A stretch of DNA of 64,000 bases from Cryptomeria japonica (GCF_030272615.1 NC_081408.1:610149673-610213672), one strand, 5' to 3'. Shown: positions 12,696-25,107, counted from the first letter of the stretch. The notes: a model not told the origin generated them from the sequence alone. A program made the numbers and translations.

Positions 12696-12836
12696 TGTAG
12701 TAGGCATAAAATGCCTATTGTTGTATTTGATAATATTTGTTATCTATCAATGTATTAATTCAAATTGTTTGTATTAAGTGGGTTGTCACTCTCGGGTAGT
12801 TAATGTGTCGGTTGGTTGATGGTTGGGTTCTCTCGA
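12696..12836 (+). repeat. LTR fragment, first part (TGTAGT family)
   Basis: Starts TGTAGTAGGCATAAAATGCC and shares its sequence with 20158..20415 (+) and 20450..20818 (-). It is interrupted by the solo LTR at 12837 and continues at 14754, where 'ctcggcaacc' resumes as in the uninterrupted copy near 20295. Confidence 0.8.
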
Positions 12837-14753
12837 TGTAATATTCCCACTTATTTTTTTCGGTTTTCAAGCACAACAATATTACAATGCACCCATTAAA
12901 GTTAGGAAATATAATTCCAATGCCACTGAAAAGTAACCCTTCCACTTTCTGATCACCAAGAGCCCAATGTGGGAAGGTGAGAGCATATGGTGACAAGGGG
13001 TTCGTTAGCTCTCTAATCCACTAGAAATTACAATGCAATTACAAAACTGGGCGGCAAGCCAACCCCTTCCACTTTTTAGCGGGATGAAGAACACAAACTT
13101 GGCGGTAAACCAGCCAAGGCAACAAACCATAATAGAACCAAATCACTCTACCACTTATGCAGTGAGAGGACTTTTAAATAAAACTATCACTCAACCACAT
13201 ATCTCAGCAGGAGAACAATATCACTCAACCACTTGCTCAGTGGGAGGACAAAACTGAATTACAAACATACAAGCAACTAAGCCATCCTCTTCCACTTGTT
13301 CAGCGAGAAATGCAGCATAGAATGAATTGGTCAGTACTACTAAAGCAATTCTTACAATGATAGAAATGTGAAAGGAGATAGAGTGAAGTACATATCTTAA
13401 GAATTCACTAACACATTCTAACCAATAATACTACTTGCTGTTCTGAAATCAAATACAGGAAAACGCAGAACTAGCCATCCCAAAACCCACTAAATTGCTT
13501 GTAACTCACTCAAAACCCAATGGAATCAAGCCAAACCAAAAGCTAATGAAGCATATGACATAAGAAAACAAGTCCGTATCTTGAAACTGCAACTGGAGAG
13601 CATCGACAACAATGCACGCAACCTGAGGCAAATCTGGTCATGGTGTTTTTGCTGAAAAGTTCGATCTGCAACCAAAAAATGGAGAGTTCTTCAAATGCCA
13701 CGCCAATATAGGGGAACTATCATCTCTCTGGTACGCTTCCAACGAGCCCTCACCCAGAATGATGCACTCAACACACCGGCAGCTACGAACAAAAATGCAC
13801 TTCCAGCCAACACACCAGCAACACCCAAAAAACCAGCAACATACAACTTCTTCACTCACACACCCGAAAATCACCAAGAAGCTCACAACTACACACCACA
13901 ACTAGGAGTGATGTCTCACACTTGAAACTAGAAGGAAGGATCTAGGAGGTATTCACCCTCGAAGAATGTCTAGAGTCATTCCGACAGCATAACGATATAA
14001 TTTCTCTAGATAATGAAATGAGGAACCCAACACCTGTTTATATAGCTTTTCCAATCTGAAATTCAAATGAAACTGCCTCCCAAATTCGCCTCATTCCAAT
14101 TGCATTTCATTTCATGGTGGACCCAAAGTGGCACCCACTTTCCTAAGTCAAAAATCACGCCAAGGGGAGGGGCCATGAATTTGACATTATAAAACTTTTT
14201 AAAATATAAAGAATGAAGTCTCCTTTTAATCTCCAAATAAATCGCCCGGGCATGACTTCGGAAAAATAATCATATTTTGCACAATTTCCCATAGCATCAA
14301 TTAGTAATAAAAATAATTAAATAATAACCTTAGGATAAGGAATAATATTTAATTAAATCGCTTATAGCTCTAGTACTGATTATCAACAAAATCCGGATGA
14401 GGCTAAGCAATGAGGATCACTGAACTGTGTCGGGTCAGGACCAAGTCCAGGACTGCCAAAAATAGAATGCCCCAAACTGCCACTTACTAAAAATAGTAAG
14501 TCATGAAATAATGCTTTGAAAATCGTGATCACCGCAACCAGAGAAAGAGCTTGGCAAGCTTAGCGACTCTACACCATCCTGATGGCCAAACCCTAACTTA
14601 CTAAAAATAGTAAGTTCACATTCCAACCCTGACAAGCTTAGTCGGAACTCCAAAGAACATGGAAACCCTTAAGTCACCTTTCCACAGCCTACGGGTCTCT
14701 GGAATAGGCCAATGGACCACTGAATGCACCATCACAAGGAAGGGGATATTACA
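12837..14753 (+). mobile_element. Solo LTR, 1917 bp, nested in another LTR
   Basis: Starts TGTAATATTCCC and ends GGGGATATTACA. Flanked by ctcga (12832..12836) and ctcgg (14754..14758); the uninterrupted relative at 20295 has ctcgg, so this is a 5-bp target duplication with one later change. It carries two copies of the palindrome CTTACTAAAAATAGTAAG (about 14484 and 14597). The ORFs inside have no recognisable domain. Confidence 0.8.
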
Positions 14754-15000
14754 CTCGGCAACCACCAGGTCCTTTAAATATGTTGTGCACCGCCAAAAAG
14801 GTAGTATGGTATAGTCAGATTAATCATAATCCTTGGCCGACCATCTCAAGTCTTCTTCTCTGTAATAATTTCATGTGTGAAAAAAGATATATTTTACTAT
14901 TGTGTCTAGTATGCATTATCATTATATTATTATTTCTTGTACTTAAGTTATCAGATATAGCAGTAAACATACACTTTGCTGATAGGAAAATGCACATTAA
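14754..15000 (+). repeat. LTR fragment, second part (TGTAGT family)
   Basis: Continuation of the LTR begun at 12696, aligned with the minus-strand copy at 20450..20818 (shared 'tatgcattatcat' and 'cttgtacttaa'). The right boundary is not sharp. Confidence 0.65.
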
Positions 15001-16295
15001 CCTTGCAAATCCTATATAGACCATAATCTCTACTTGGAACTAGATTCTATAAGTATAAACATCTTAGATGCACTTTCCTTTCAACACAAATACAATGACA
15101 AGACTGAGAAAAGGTCACAGATTTGCATTGAAGACAAAATCTAGAAAAACATGATAGTGGCTATCTTATTACAAGTGATGTACATAGGACATATATCCCT
15201 TAGACCATTTAGATATTTGAGTCATCAGTTATTGTTTAGGCACAACTACCGCGGAAGATCTTTACTAATATGGTACAACAACCCCATTAGACCTTAATTA
15301 ACACCTCAATAATATGAATTCATATTACAACAGCTGAATATATGAAATTTATTTGCACCAAAAATTAAAACTAATAACTGAGAAACAAAGGTAGATGAGT
15401 CTTCCAAGAATGGTAAGAATAAATGTCCCATTTTGGTTGGGAAGAGTGTAGGAATCAATAGGAACTGACACAAGGCCAAAGACAAAAAAAAAGGATTCAA
15501 ATAATTCACAACAGAGGAAATTTTGATAGAAACGACAATTAGTTAAATTCATGCATCATAAATATAACATTATAATCAACTGCACATTTTCAAATAAGCA
15601 ACTATTAAATCATAAATGAAGGTGTACTTCTCTATCTAATAAGACTACTACTTGCATATATGAACATAGAACAAAATGCGTACTAAATTGAGTAATAGAT
15701 CTATAGCTTTATTCATATGAATTTCTTTGAGTTTCTTTACATAGATGTAGGCCACATATGATCAAGAATTGACTCCTTTCCTTGACTGTGAGAAACATAT
15801 TTAAACTATGCAACTGTTGCCAATTAGAACACAACAATGAAAAGCCACTTACAACGAACTCCTAATGACTACCCACAAACCAACAAAAGACAAACCAAAC
15901 ATATTAAGTTAATTTTATGGAGTACATCATCCCAACCAAAAGGAAAGTCTGGATTCCCAACTTACAAAGCAAAAATAATAAGTATCAAGAACATAAAATG
16001 CTCATTGAGATATTGCAGTGCCTACTTCAGTCAAAAATGTTTTCCCAAGAGAATGAAGTTGCTTAGCCGAAGCCCAAAGCTAGTATACTTCCGCTATGTA
16101 TTACTTGTGGTGTCTAGATATCAATTTATGCTCTCTTGTACTTTTCACCATCTATACTTGTTACCCATAGAAAGCTCAATGTTCATTCTAATTCGTGTCT
16201 GATTTTGTTGTCAAATAGTCATCATTTGTTTTAATAAAATGGAGAAGCAATGATCAATTTATTAGTGGAATATAGTACATACAATATATACGATG

Positions 16296-19200
16296 CAATG
16301 TTCCACCGGCGTTGGGGACGCGAGGACGCGGGGACGGGTGGGGGGGACCAAGGGCCTAAGTTTGGGGACGGCAGGGGGACTGTGGCGGGGTGGTGATGCT
16401 GATATAGTTATACATATACATATAGTACTTGAAAAACTAATTTTGAAAAGATGTATGATAGTATAACAGTGTAAGAATTACATTTCAAATGAAACTATAG
16501 GAAATTTGAAATACTAAATCTAAATGCCAAGATTTCTTCAATGCTAATTGCTAAATAAAATTTGACAAATGAAATTGTCAAATTGGAGATTTCTATTATA
16601 TCGAAAAAGGAAAGTATGAATATCTGATGCCATTGCAAAGTCTATAAAGATGATTACATGATTCATCATTACAATGAGTAGCCAAATACAAATAGTAATA
16701 GCAATAGGACTACAAAAGAGACTAGAGTCAAAGACAAAATGACAAAACTCAAAATGTAGCTAATGGAGGCCTCTAATCATCTGCAAACTCCTCACTGGAA
16801 CTACTAGACTCTTAAAGATCAAGATCCCTCAAGCTCACACCAACCAGACCTGCATCCAAAGTGGTAGGATCATCCTCATCAATCTATGAAGGCTCCTCTA
16901 GCTCTACATCCCATCGTGTCGTTGGACTCTCCTTGAACACAAGTGGCTTGTGGTCCATGAGACACAAAGCACTGTGTACAGCCACAAGCTTCTCTGCTCT
17001 CTTAAAGGTAAGTTTGTTCCTCTTAAGAGAGTGGATGAAGCTATATGTCGACCAGTTCCTCTCAGCAGCTAAAGAACTGGAAACCTAGGATAGCAAACGG
17101 ATGGATAGAGTGGTGGTCAAAGATTTCGGGCCATGACAATTCCACCACAAAAGTGGGTGCTCCTGTGCCATAGTTTCTATATCCATCTTTGCCGCATTTG
17201 AATAACCTCTAAGAGTGGCGAATCTTCCCCACTCAGTGCGAATTGAGTTGGCATCTTTGGAATCAAACATCTTCTCTATGCACCTAAAGAAACTTGTTTT
17301 CACCTCATCATCCTGAATCGATGTCACTCTACCTGGTCTAGCCTTGTACCACTAAGGATTCAAGGCAAAGGCAACAATATGCAAAGGAGTGTTCAACTTG
17401 TCCCATTTGTGTTGAATGATAGGCCAAATTTGCTCATTGTAGAATGCTAGAGAGGGGTCCTTCACTCGCACAGCAGCCCTCATCTGGTCAAGCATACAAT
17501 CAATGCACTCATACACCTCTCCAAGGTTAGGTGCATCCCCATCCCCATATCTGATCACCTGGAATACTGGAGATATGATGGAGACAATGTATTTCGCATC
17601 AGCCCAAAACACATCACTCTTCACTATCTCCTTCACCCTTCTCCCCTGCTCTGTCTTGGCCTCAGCCACCTATTCCACTCATTAGTCATAACCATGAGTT
17701 GCAATGCCTCTTGCAACTCAATCATTCTCTCCAAGAGAATGAAATAGGATGCGTATATGGTTTCAACTGATTTCAAGAACTCCTTCGCAAAGGTCCTGAA
17801 GAGTGCATGTGAAGTGTGGTGGTTGCAAATAAACATCTGCACATCTCTCGCATCGGTGACCACTCCTCTAATCCAATCAATCTTCCCCATGTCCTCAAGT
17901 GCATTGTTCATGGCATGCACACAACATGGAGTCCACCAAATGTGTCTATAGGCTGCCTCAATGAGTCTCCCTGCTGCTCTACACACATGGGCTGCATCTG
18001 TCACTACTTGGACCACATTTTGTGGCCCAACCTCTTCAATAGCCTCCCTGAGGACCTGAAACTGAAAATCAGCATCTTTGCAATGCCCTGTACAATCAAT
18101 TGCTCTAAGGAAGTATGGGCCCTCTGCGCATGTGACCATGATGTTGATGAGTGGACGATGGCTAATGTTTGTCCACCCATTCATAACTATGTTGCACCCC
18201 GATGCCACCCAACATGCCTTCATCTTCTCCATCAAAATATTGATCTTGGAATAGCATTTATCCAAGATCAAGGTCCTCATTTTCGTCTCACCTGGTGGCA
18301 CATAAGATGTTCCTCCCTTCGCCACCATAGCCATCATCTTCCTATAATAAGAAGACCGTGTAACATAAAATGGAATGCCATTGGCAAAGAAGAACTTGCC
18401 AATGGATTCATCTATCTCATCTCTTAGCTGCACATTAAACATATCAGCAATGGGGTTACTCTGTAGTGTCTGCAACCTATGTTTCCATGCCCTAGCAGCA
18501 CTAGAAGTGGAAGTGGATGGAGATCCAAACATCATTCCTCCCGTCTGCAAAGCATGAGAAGTATGTGGCGGATTCCGGCTGTGTTGAAGGACTACCCTAC
18601 CAGACCAAGTAGTAGGCATTGAAATATTTGTGTCATCTGGAACCCCCCAAACCCTGTTAAACTCAATTCTGTACTTTATATTTTTAGCTTCCTCCAAAAC
18701 TTACAATGTCTCACACCTTTTCCTATCCAAAAAAGAAAGTGTGCATTCACCCTACTGATGCTACCAAACCATTCAGTGTCACAAATGTTGCACTTCCACT
18801 TCCTTGTTCCCCCACCTAAATGTGATGTGCCTTGTACTGATATTCTTGAAGCAAACTGTTTGAGAGGAGACTTAGGATCAAAAGGACCCCTAGCATACAA
18901 TGCCAACAACTCTGAAAGGCAACCTGTACTAGCTAGTGCACTCGCCATAGAACTAGATTGGGCTCCAGGATCAGCCCCATGGTCACCCCCCTCATTTTTC
19001 AGGTTCAAATTATGAATCATTCTCACTATAAAAAAGGATTTCCATCTCATCCTCACTCATGCCTTGGGAGCTCATTGTGAAATTGACACTGCATTTCACT
19101 AAATAAAAATAAAAATAAAATCAGCCTATTTTAACAAATAAATTTATTTTCCTATTCATCTCAAAATGAGATTTGATGTTGAATCTTGAGGGCAACATTC

Positions 19201-19780
19201 ATCATTTTGCCCTCAAGATTCAACATCAAATCTCATTTTGTCATTTTGAGATGAATAGGAAAAAAAACAAATTTAAAGCTAAACAAACAAAGAACCAAAA
19301 ATGACATTGAAAATCAAAAAATAAAACCAAAAAAAACAAGAAAAACCCTACCTTGTGCTTGAAAAATCTCTCCAAAATGCAATAGAATCTTCTTCCTCCT
19401 CTTCTTCTTGCTTCTTCTCACTCCTATCACACTTGCAATCACTTTTCTCACTCCTTCAATCAGTCCTCTACAAGTTTTTCCTCCTCTTCAGCTTGCTGGA
19501 AAAAAAATCAGTCTTTCAAAATGAGAGTGAAATCAATAAAAAAACATGGTTTTGTGTTGTTTTGGGGGAAAGGGTGGGGCCCACGTCCAATTAGGGTTAC
19601 CCCCCAACCCCCAAAAATGTCACTTTTAAAAAAAAATTAATTTTAAAACCTGCATTTCACGTGGCGCTTTGGTGGCGGTGGCGAGGGACGTCGCGTCCCT
19701 ATCCCCCCATCCCGGAGACGTCCCCGTCTCCACGACACGGCCAACAAGGGGGGGGGGAGACGTGTCCCTGTGGAACACTA
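16296..19780 (-). mobile_element. Complete hAT transposon, 3485 bp
   Basis: An exact 8-bp target duplication, atacgatg, lies at 16288..16295 and 19781..19788, diagnostic of hAT. The element starts CAATGTTCCACCGG and its reverse complement end reads TAGTGTTCCACAGG, giving short terminal inverted repeats. Both subterminal regions are very G+C-rich, with repeated ggggacg / cgtcccc motifs (16315..16395 and 19660..19770). The transposase gene on the minus strand is damaged, so the copy is not autonomous now. It lies in the methyltransferase intron. Confidence 0.93.
16773..19056 (-). pseudogene. hAT transposase (BED finger, DUF659, C-terminal dimerisation), broken
   Basis: Domains in order: a BED-type zinc finger with KWKCNICDTEWFGSISRVNAH (18676..19056); DUF659 with GWTNISHRPLINIMV and TDAAHVCRAAGR, followed by TPCCVHAMNNALEDMGKI (17633..18697); and the C-terminal dimerisation region with MDIETMAQEHPLLWWNCHG, then RNWSTYS (about 17040..17327). 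An acidic tail ends at a TAG at 16773. The chain is broken by a frameshift near 18690, one near 17650, in-frame TAG at 17352 and 17085, and further stops in the tail. The TAG at 17085 stands where the hAT copy at 21150 has CAG, showing a CAG to TAG change. Confidence 0.9.
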
Positions 19781-20157
19781 ATACGATGTGAATAGTTGAT
19801 TTAAAAGAGGAAATTGACTAACTAACCAACCACCTTCTGTTAATAAGAATAATGTGTGATTAGTATAATTAACATATATGTGAATCTTGCAGTTGTTGGG
19901 GGCAAAATTGGTGTGGTTGGGAGCCATGGCATGTAAGGGAGCCCTATTGGGGCTGCAATTGGGAGGGATATTGTCCTTCCATGGAGCTTAGGGATGCATC
20001 TAGGAGGCTCTAGTTACTCTTTCGAGGCATCTCCCTCTTGGTAGTGGCAAGCTTGGGACCTCAAGTCCCCCTTTTGTTCCAACTTTGCAGGCTTCTGGGC
20101 CTATTGATGTTGTGCAAGTTGGGGTTTCTTCAATGGATTCATTATTGGGAGGTTATT

Positions 20158-20415
20158 TGTAGTCAACATAAAGTGCCTATTGTTATGTTTGATAATATTT
20201 GTTATCTACCAATGTATTAATTGTTCATATTAGGTGGGTTGTCACTCTCTGGTAGTTAAGGTGTCGGTTGGTTGACGGTTGTGTTCCTCTCGGCAACCGT
20301 CGAGTCCTTAAAATATGTTGTGTACCGCCAAGGAAGGTAGTATAGAATAGTTGGGTCAATTGTCGTCCTTGGCCAACCATCTCTGGTCTTTTTCTCACCT
20401 TTATTGGGGTCTACA
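20158..20415 (+). repeat. LTR fragment (TGTAGT family), plus orientation
   Basis: Begins TGTAGTCAACATAAAGTGCC and runs to about GGGTCTACA at 20415. It pairs with the inverted copy that follows. No target duplication was seen around it. Confidence 0.65.
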
Positions 20416-20449
20416 GGAATGAATCACTCAAGACTGACCCGATTTCTTT

Positions 20450-20818
20450 TTAAGGCAATGGCACTAAAATGTTTGCTATTAAATTTGATAAATTAAGTAC
20501 AAGAAGTAATAATACAAATGATAATGCATACCAAACAAAGTAGTACAATATATCTTTATTTGCACATTCAATTATTACAAAGAAGAAGACCAAAGCTGGT
20601 CAATCAAGGATTACAATTGACTCGACTATTCCATACTACCTTCCTTGGCAGTATGCAACATATTTAAAGAACCCGATTATTGCCAAGAAGAACACAACCG
20701 TCAACCAACTGACACCTTAACTAAACGAGAGTGACAACCCACCTAATACGAACAATTGATACATTGGTAGATAACAAATATTATCAAACATAACAATAGG
20801 CATTTTATGTTGACTACA
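20450..20818 (-). repeat. LTR fragment (TGTAGT family), minus orientation
   Basis: Reverse-complement relative of 20158..20415; the family start TGTAGTCAACATAAAATGCC lies at 20818. The two copies face tail to tail with a short gap and could form a long hairpin in RNA. Confidence 0.7.
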
Positions 20819-20837
20819 TTCTCTTTCTATTTAAACC

Positions 20838-21137
20838 TTGAATTCTTCTCATTTGATCCCAGGAGAATATTGTTTTGCCTTAGGCAAATCATGCATTATT
20901 TTGAAGGTACCCAATGGAGCCGAAGATAGATCTATTGCTTGCATGAGAAATACCCTCATTAGGATATTCTTGGGCTTTCATTCAAATATCGATGTTGCTC
21001 GATGTTGGGTTAAAAACAATTGTGACTATTTGAGTGGCTACCATGGCCGATAGTTTTTTCTTATTCTTTTTCCAAACTCTTGTACTAGAATCCTTTTATG
21101 ATGTCCCAAGATCCTTGGTAAATCTAGTCTAAGACAT
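20838..21137 (+). pseudogene. L1 ORF1 (DUF4283) fragment
   Basis: Reads EDRSIACMRNTLIRIFLGF, then NIDVARCWVKNNC, then after a stop 'MADSFFLFFFQTLVLES'. This is the usual DUF4283 pattern of plant L1 ORF1 (an R/K-W-V segment followed by a FFLF-F hydrophobic strand). Only about 100 codons remain, next to a hAT relic. Confidence 0.5.
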
Positions 21138-21149
21138 AGGAGAATGGAA

Positions 21150-22460
21150 TTGGTGGCCTAAGTCACAGACATAGTAGGGGAAGAGGGTGAAGGAAGTGGT
21201 GAAGAGTGATGTCTTTTCGGCTGATGCAAGATATATTATCTCCATCATTAGTCCAATCTTCACAGTTATTAGATATGGGGATTATAATAATGCACCTTCC
21301 GTTAGAGAGGTGTATGAGTGCATTGACTCTATGCTTGATCAAATGAAAGCTATTGTATGAGAGGAGGACCCCACATTGCAATTCTATATCGAGCATATTC
21401 AGCCAATCATTCATCATAGATGGGAGAAGCTCAACACTCCCTTACACATGGCTGCCTACCCATTGAACTTGAAGTGGTACCTGCAAAGGTTCGATAGAAT
21501 TACACCTCTATAGGATGTTGAGGTGAAGGAAGGGTTCATTAAGGCCACTAAGAAAATGTATGATTCTACAAAAGCCAGCTTGATTTCGTACAAAATGGAC
21601 AAAATTTGCCACCCTTTGGGGATATTCAGAGGCAGCCAAGATACATTTGGAGACTATGGCACAAGAGGACCCCAAGTTGTGGTGGACTATGCATGGTACT
21701 AGATCTTTGACTACTACTCTAGCCATGTTTTTGTTGTCCAGGTTTCTAGTTCAACTGCTACTGAGATGAACTGGTCTACTTATAGCATCATAGCTTCATC
21801 CACTCCATTAAGAGGAGCAAGCTTACTTCTAGGAGGGCAAAGCAGCTTGTGGTTGTACATAGTGCCTTGCATTTCATTGACCGCAACACACTTACATACA
21901 AGGAGATTCCATAGCTGGATGGGATGTAGAGCTAGAAGAGCCAGCACAAGTTGATGATGATGCTACACAAATAGGGCTGGTTGGTATTGGTGTAGATGAG
22001 CTTGAGTATGTAGAGTCTAGTAGTTCTAGTATTGAAGAGTTTAGCGAGGAGCTTGTGGATGATTAGAGGCATTAGGCCATTAGCCATTGACTCATGAGTC
22101 ATTAATATTACTATTAAGTTTGAACATTGTTGATTGTAATTATGAATCATCATTATGAAATTTTGAAAATTCTCATTCCGATGTCGATGTTTTGATTCAC
22201 TATTTATATTCAATATTCAATGTTAAAACTTAAAACTTAAAAAATAAAATTAAAACTAGTTAAATGTTAATAATTTAATGTTCAATGCAATCATTGCAAT
22301 GTGTTTACTTATTCCTTGTACAGCTTTTACAACCAATTTTTCAAGTACTATATGTATTTGCACCGCTCCCTTGCTGCCATCCCCCCACTATCCCCAAACT
22401 TAGACCCCATACTCCCGTCCATGAAACCCATCCCCCCATCAAGAAACTCAATGGAACTAT
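21150..22460 (+). pseudogene. hAT transposon relic, 3' half
   Basis: Homologous to the C-terminal half of the hAT element at 16296: it reads VKEVVKSDVFSADARYIIS, then VYECIDSMLDQMKA, then 'HRWEKLNTPLHMAAYPLN'. An acidic Ser-rich tail ends at a TAG at 22064. The G+C-rich subterminal region and terminal repeat match at about 22370..22460 (CAATGGAACTATG). It contains frameshifts and a TAG, and the 5' half is missing. It keeps CAG where the complete copy has TAG. Confidence 0.8.
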
Positions 22461-22966
22461 GAAAATTTCCATTCCATGTTTCATTTCTTAGCAATTATAA
22501 ACAACTATTGTAGAACTTACCATAGATGATCAGCATTTTCATATTCTACTTTCAGTTTGCATATCCACAAAAATATTATAAAATTGCATATTGTTTGAGA
22601 TCCCAATTTGGGGCACTACATTGTAAAACCACCCTTATTACTTTGTAATATGCCTAGATGCACTAAAATCAACATAATAGAGAAGACATTTAGAAGTTGA
22701 GCCCCGAGTCTCTGCAGATATTCATACTTTGATTCTCACATTGATTGTTTGGTAGGAATTTTCATGTAACCTTGAAAGTTTTATCTTAAGGAGTAGATAT
22801 AAAGCATATATGATTGATGTAAACAGGAAAGGTATCTAATATAGGATCTACCAAAGACATGGTTTATTGATATTCACCATTATCAAACATGAATAGATTA
22901 TAGAACTATTGAATGCAGGATTTAGTTTTTTATTCAAAGCATGATTTAACTTCACATTTGACAAAC

Positions 22967-23151
22967 CTTGCGACTTGGTGCTAATTTTGGTGGATCCAAG
23001 ATAATCAAATCCCAAGATTTTCCATCTGAAAGTGCTACTTTCATAAAATCAGTTGCATCTTCCTTCAAAAAAGAGATTCTGCTAGAGTCAAAATTGTTTA
23101 GTTTGTAATTTTCCTCTGCAAGCTTCAAAGCAGGTGATGAAGAATCAATAC
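22967..23151 (-). CDS. RlmI-like SAM-dependent methyltransferase, middle exon
   Basis: 185 bp. It starts with the last two bases of a Gly codon after acceptor CATTAG and encodes IDSSSPALKLAEENYKLNNF, then ISFLKEDATDFMK, then SWDLIILDPPKLAPSRK. The DPPKLAP block is the SAM-methyltransferase motif IV, the catalytic and substrate-side loop in the RlmI family. It ends in phase 0 at AAG before donor GTTTGT. It joins the exon at 23490 across a 338-bp intron (TGG... read as T-G-I-D over the junction) and the exon at 11921 across a 10.9-kb intron. The sequence is intact. Confidence 0.9.
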
Positions 23152-23489
23152 CTAATGGACACAGTTGAAAGGAATTAGGAAAGGTGAATACAAAGATTAA
23201 TCATACAGTGGAAAATTTGCCTAACTTTTTGTTTTGTACTTAGTATTATTTATCATATCAATAGTAAACCATAGGCCCTCTTCCTGAAGTATTTCAAACA
23301 AAAAATGCAGATATTTTTCTTTTGATACAGAAATAACTTTGTCAGGAAGAAAAGACATTAAGATACAATAGATATTCCTGCACGATATTCAAAACATTCA
23401 GTTGATAAGGAATCAGTGATCATCCCAACTAAAAATAAGATTTAAAAATATTTGTATTGGACATATATAAGGTTTCACAAGCTACGTAC

Positions 23490-23676
23490 CAGTAACATGA
23501 ACAGCACCTCCAAAAGCAGCATTGAGTGCAAAACCTCCACTGTAACAGAACAGATCAAGAACTGTCCTATCCTTCGAAAGTGAACCCACCAAAAGTCGAT
23601 TATCACGCTGATCTGCATAAAACCCTGTCTTTTGACCTTCCATTGAAACAATGTAATGGATGCCATTCTCCATGAC
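23490..23676 (-). CDS. RlmI-like SAM-dependent methyltransferase, upstream exon
   Basis: 187 bp between acceptor TGTTTCAG (before GTCATGG) and donor GTACGT. It encodes [20 protein letters not shown], then ADQRDNRLL, then [19 protein letters not shown]. The [14 protein letters not shown] signature and motif I ([10 protein letters not shown], the SAM-binding loop) are hallmarks of RlmI-like enzymes; plant members are nuclear-encoded and have been described as organellar, though targeting cannot be seen here because the N-terminal exons (PUA and central domain) were not found. A partial duplicate of this exon lies at 23822. Confidence 0.9.
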
Positions 23677-23821
23677 CTGAAACACAGTTACCTTTGAAAA
23701 TATTTAGGACATTATCAATAGATTTTTTGATTCAGATATTCAATTGTAGAACAAACCTACCTATCATAGGTACAGTAATGTATGTCGATATATTTGTCTA
23801 TATGTGTGTGTAAAGGTATAT

Positions 23822-23975
23822 GCATAAAGCCCTGTTTTCTGACCTTCCAATCAAACAATGTAATGGATGTCATTCTTCATCACCTGAAACTCATTTACCT
23901 TTAAAAATATTTACAACTTTATTGATAGATTTCTAGATCCGTATATTCAAAAATTGTAGAATAAGCCTACCTATA
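23822..23975 (-). pseudogene. Partial duplicate of methyltransferase exon and intron
   Basis: Matches 23612..23768 with many substitutions: the GQKTGFY region of the exon, the acceptor ctgaaac, and about 75 bp of upstream intron ('ttgtagaa'...'cctacctat'). It is a tandem duplication about 55 bp upstream, on the transcript, of the real exon. Substitutions and truncation make it a pseudo-exon. The copy's far side runs into the insertion that starts at 23987. Confidence 0.75.
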
Positions 23976-24231
23976 GGTGGCAGTAGTTTAAGTTGAAAAA
24001 CTCGGACTTGGCAATAACTTGGCTAGCCCAAAAAATTTTAAAACTCGGGACTCGCCGAAAAACTCGAGAAAAAATCGGCAATAACTCGGCAAAATTATCG
24101 AACATTTGAAAATATTTAATTTCTTAAAATATTCTTAAAAAACACAGATATACACCGAATTTGTAAAACATATACTAATTTCCATCATATATAAATAAAT
24201 ACAACCTCTTAATACATATCAATGAAAATGT

Positions 24232-24258
24232 TGTATATATATAGAGAGAGAGAGAGAG
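24232..24258. repeat. TA/GA microsatellite
   Basis: A short TA run followed by eight GA units. The surrounding 24100..24640 is AT-rich with no gene. Confidence 0.9.
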
Positions 24259-25107
24259 TTTGTTTTCATCCAACTAAAATTAATATCAATATAATATTAT
24301 TTTAAATAAATAATCGTAAAAAATTATAATGTATTGATAAGCTCTACCTCATATGTAAATAACATAATCTATAAAAAACTACAATCTAAAATTATAAAAT
24401 TAAACTAGAAGATTTTTATATACATAAACTATAAAACAATTATAATGTATGGTTAACAATTAAAAAATTATAAAATAATCAAAATATTTCTATATAGATT
24501 TCTAAATAAAATAATTTATAAATGATTTTTATATAGTTTACATAAAACAAGCATAATTGTTTACAAAAATAATTAAAATAATAATTGTGACAAACTATAA
24601 AGAAATCTTTAAATAATCAAAATATCATAAAACAAAACACTAGGCTTCTACTCCGTTGTCGTGCCCTACATCCCTCTATGTCGTTGTTGAAAACAAATTG
24701 AAGAAATACAGGCCAGCTTCAAATGCCCCTTTCCGATTTTACTCAGATTTGTTCGCGTCCAAAATCGTGCCCTCGTGCGTCAGGAATGAAGATGGCGTGT
24801 TGGTTGAAAATTTTGTACACTTGGGGAAATATACAAAATTGTGGTTTCAACCACAGCACACGAGTAAAAACTCTCCTAATTAAGGGAAGGCTCCCCCTAT
24901 CTAACTACAACTTTGAAAATAAAATAGGATGGGACAGCAATCTTTCTTCTTTTTTCAAGAAAGACAATATCCTTTTCTCTTCACAGAAAAGGATAGCGAT
25001 CGAATATGAACAGCAGTAACCACTTTCGAGTGAAATGAGAGAAAGGAAATGAAGTTTCCTGAAAACACAAAGACTTTTGTCACTTCCTTCAAGACGGGAC
25101 AGCAATA

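Larger units (their letters stand above)
12059..22966 (-). other. Giant intron (10,908 bp) of the methyltransferase gene
   Basis: Donor GTTTGT follows the AAG codon at 22967 and acceptor TATAG precedes 12058. Inside are a solo LTR nested in another LTR (12696..15000), an unannotated AT-rich stretch (about 15000..16295, nothing recognised), a full hAT element (16296..19780), an LTR inverted pair (20158..20818), an L1 ORF1 fragment (20838..21137) and a hAT relic (21150..22460). Long TE-filled introns are typical of conifers. Confidence 0.8.

Noticed and set aside
17816-18427. 203-codon plus-strand ORF
   Set aside because: It is antisense to the DUF659 transposase on the minus strand, whose motifs are clear.
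20158-20818. Foldback transposon
   Set aside because: The two arms are fragments of an LTR family also present at 12696; no target duplication was seen, so two separate opposite fragments are more likely.
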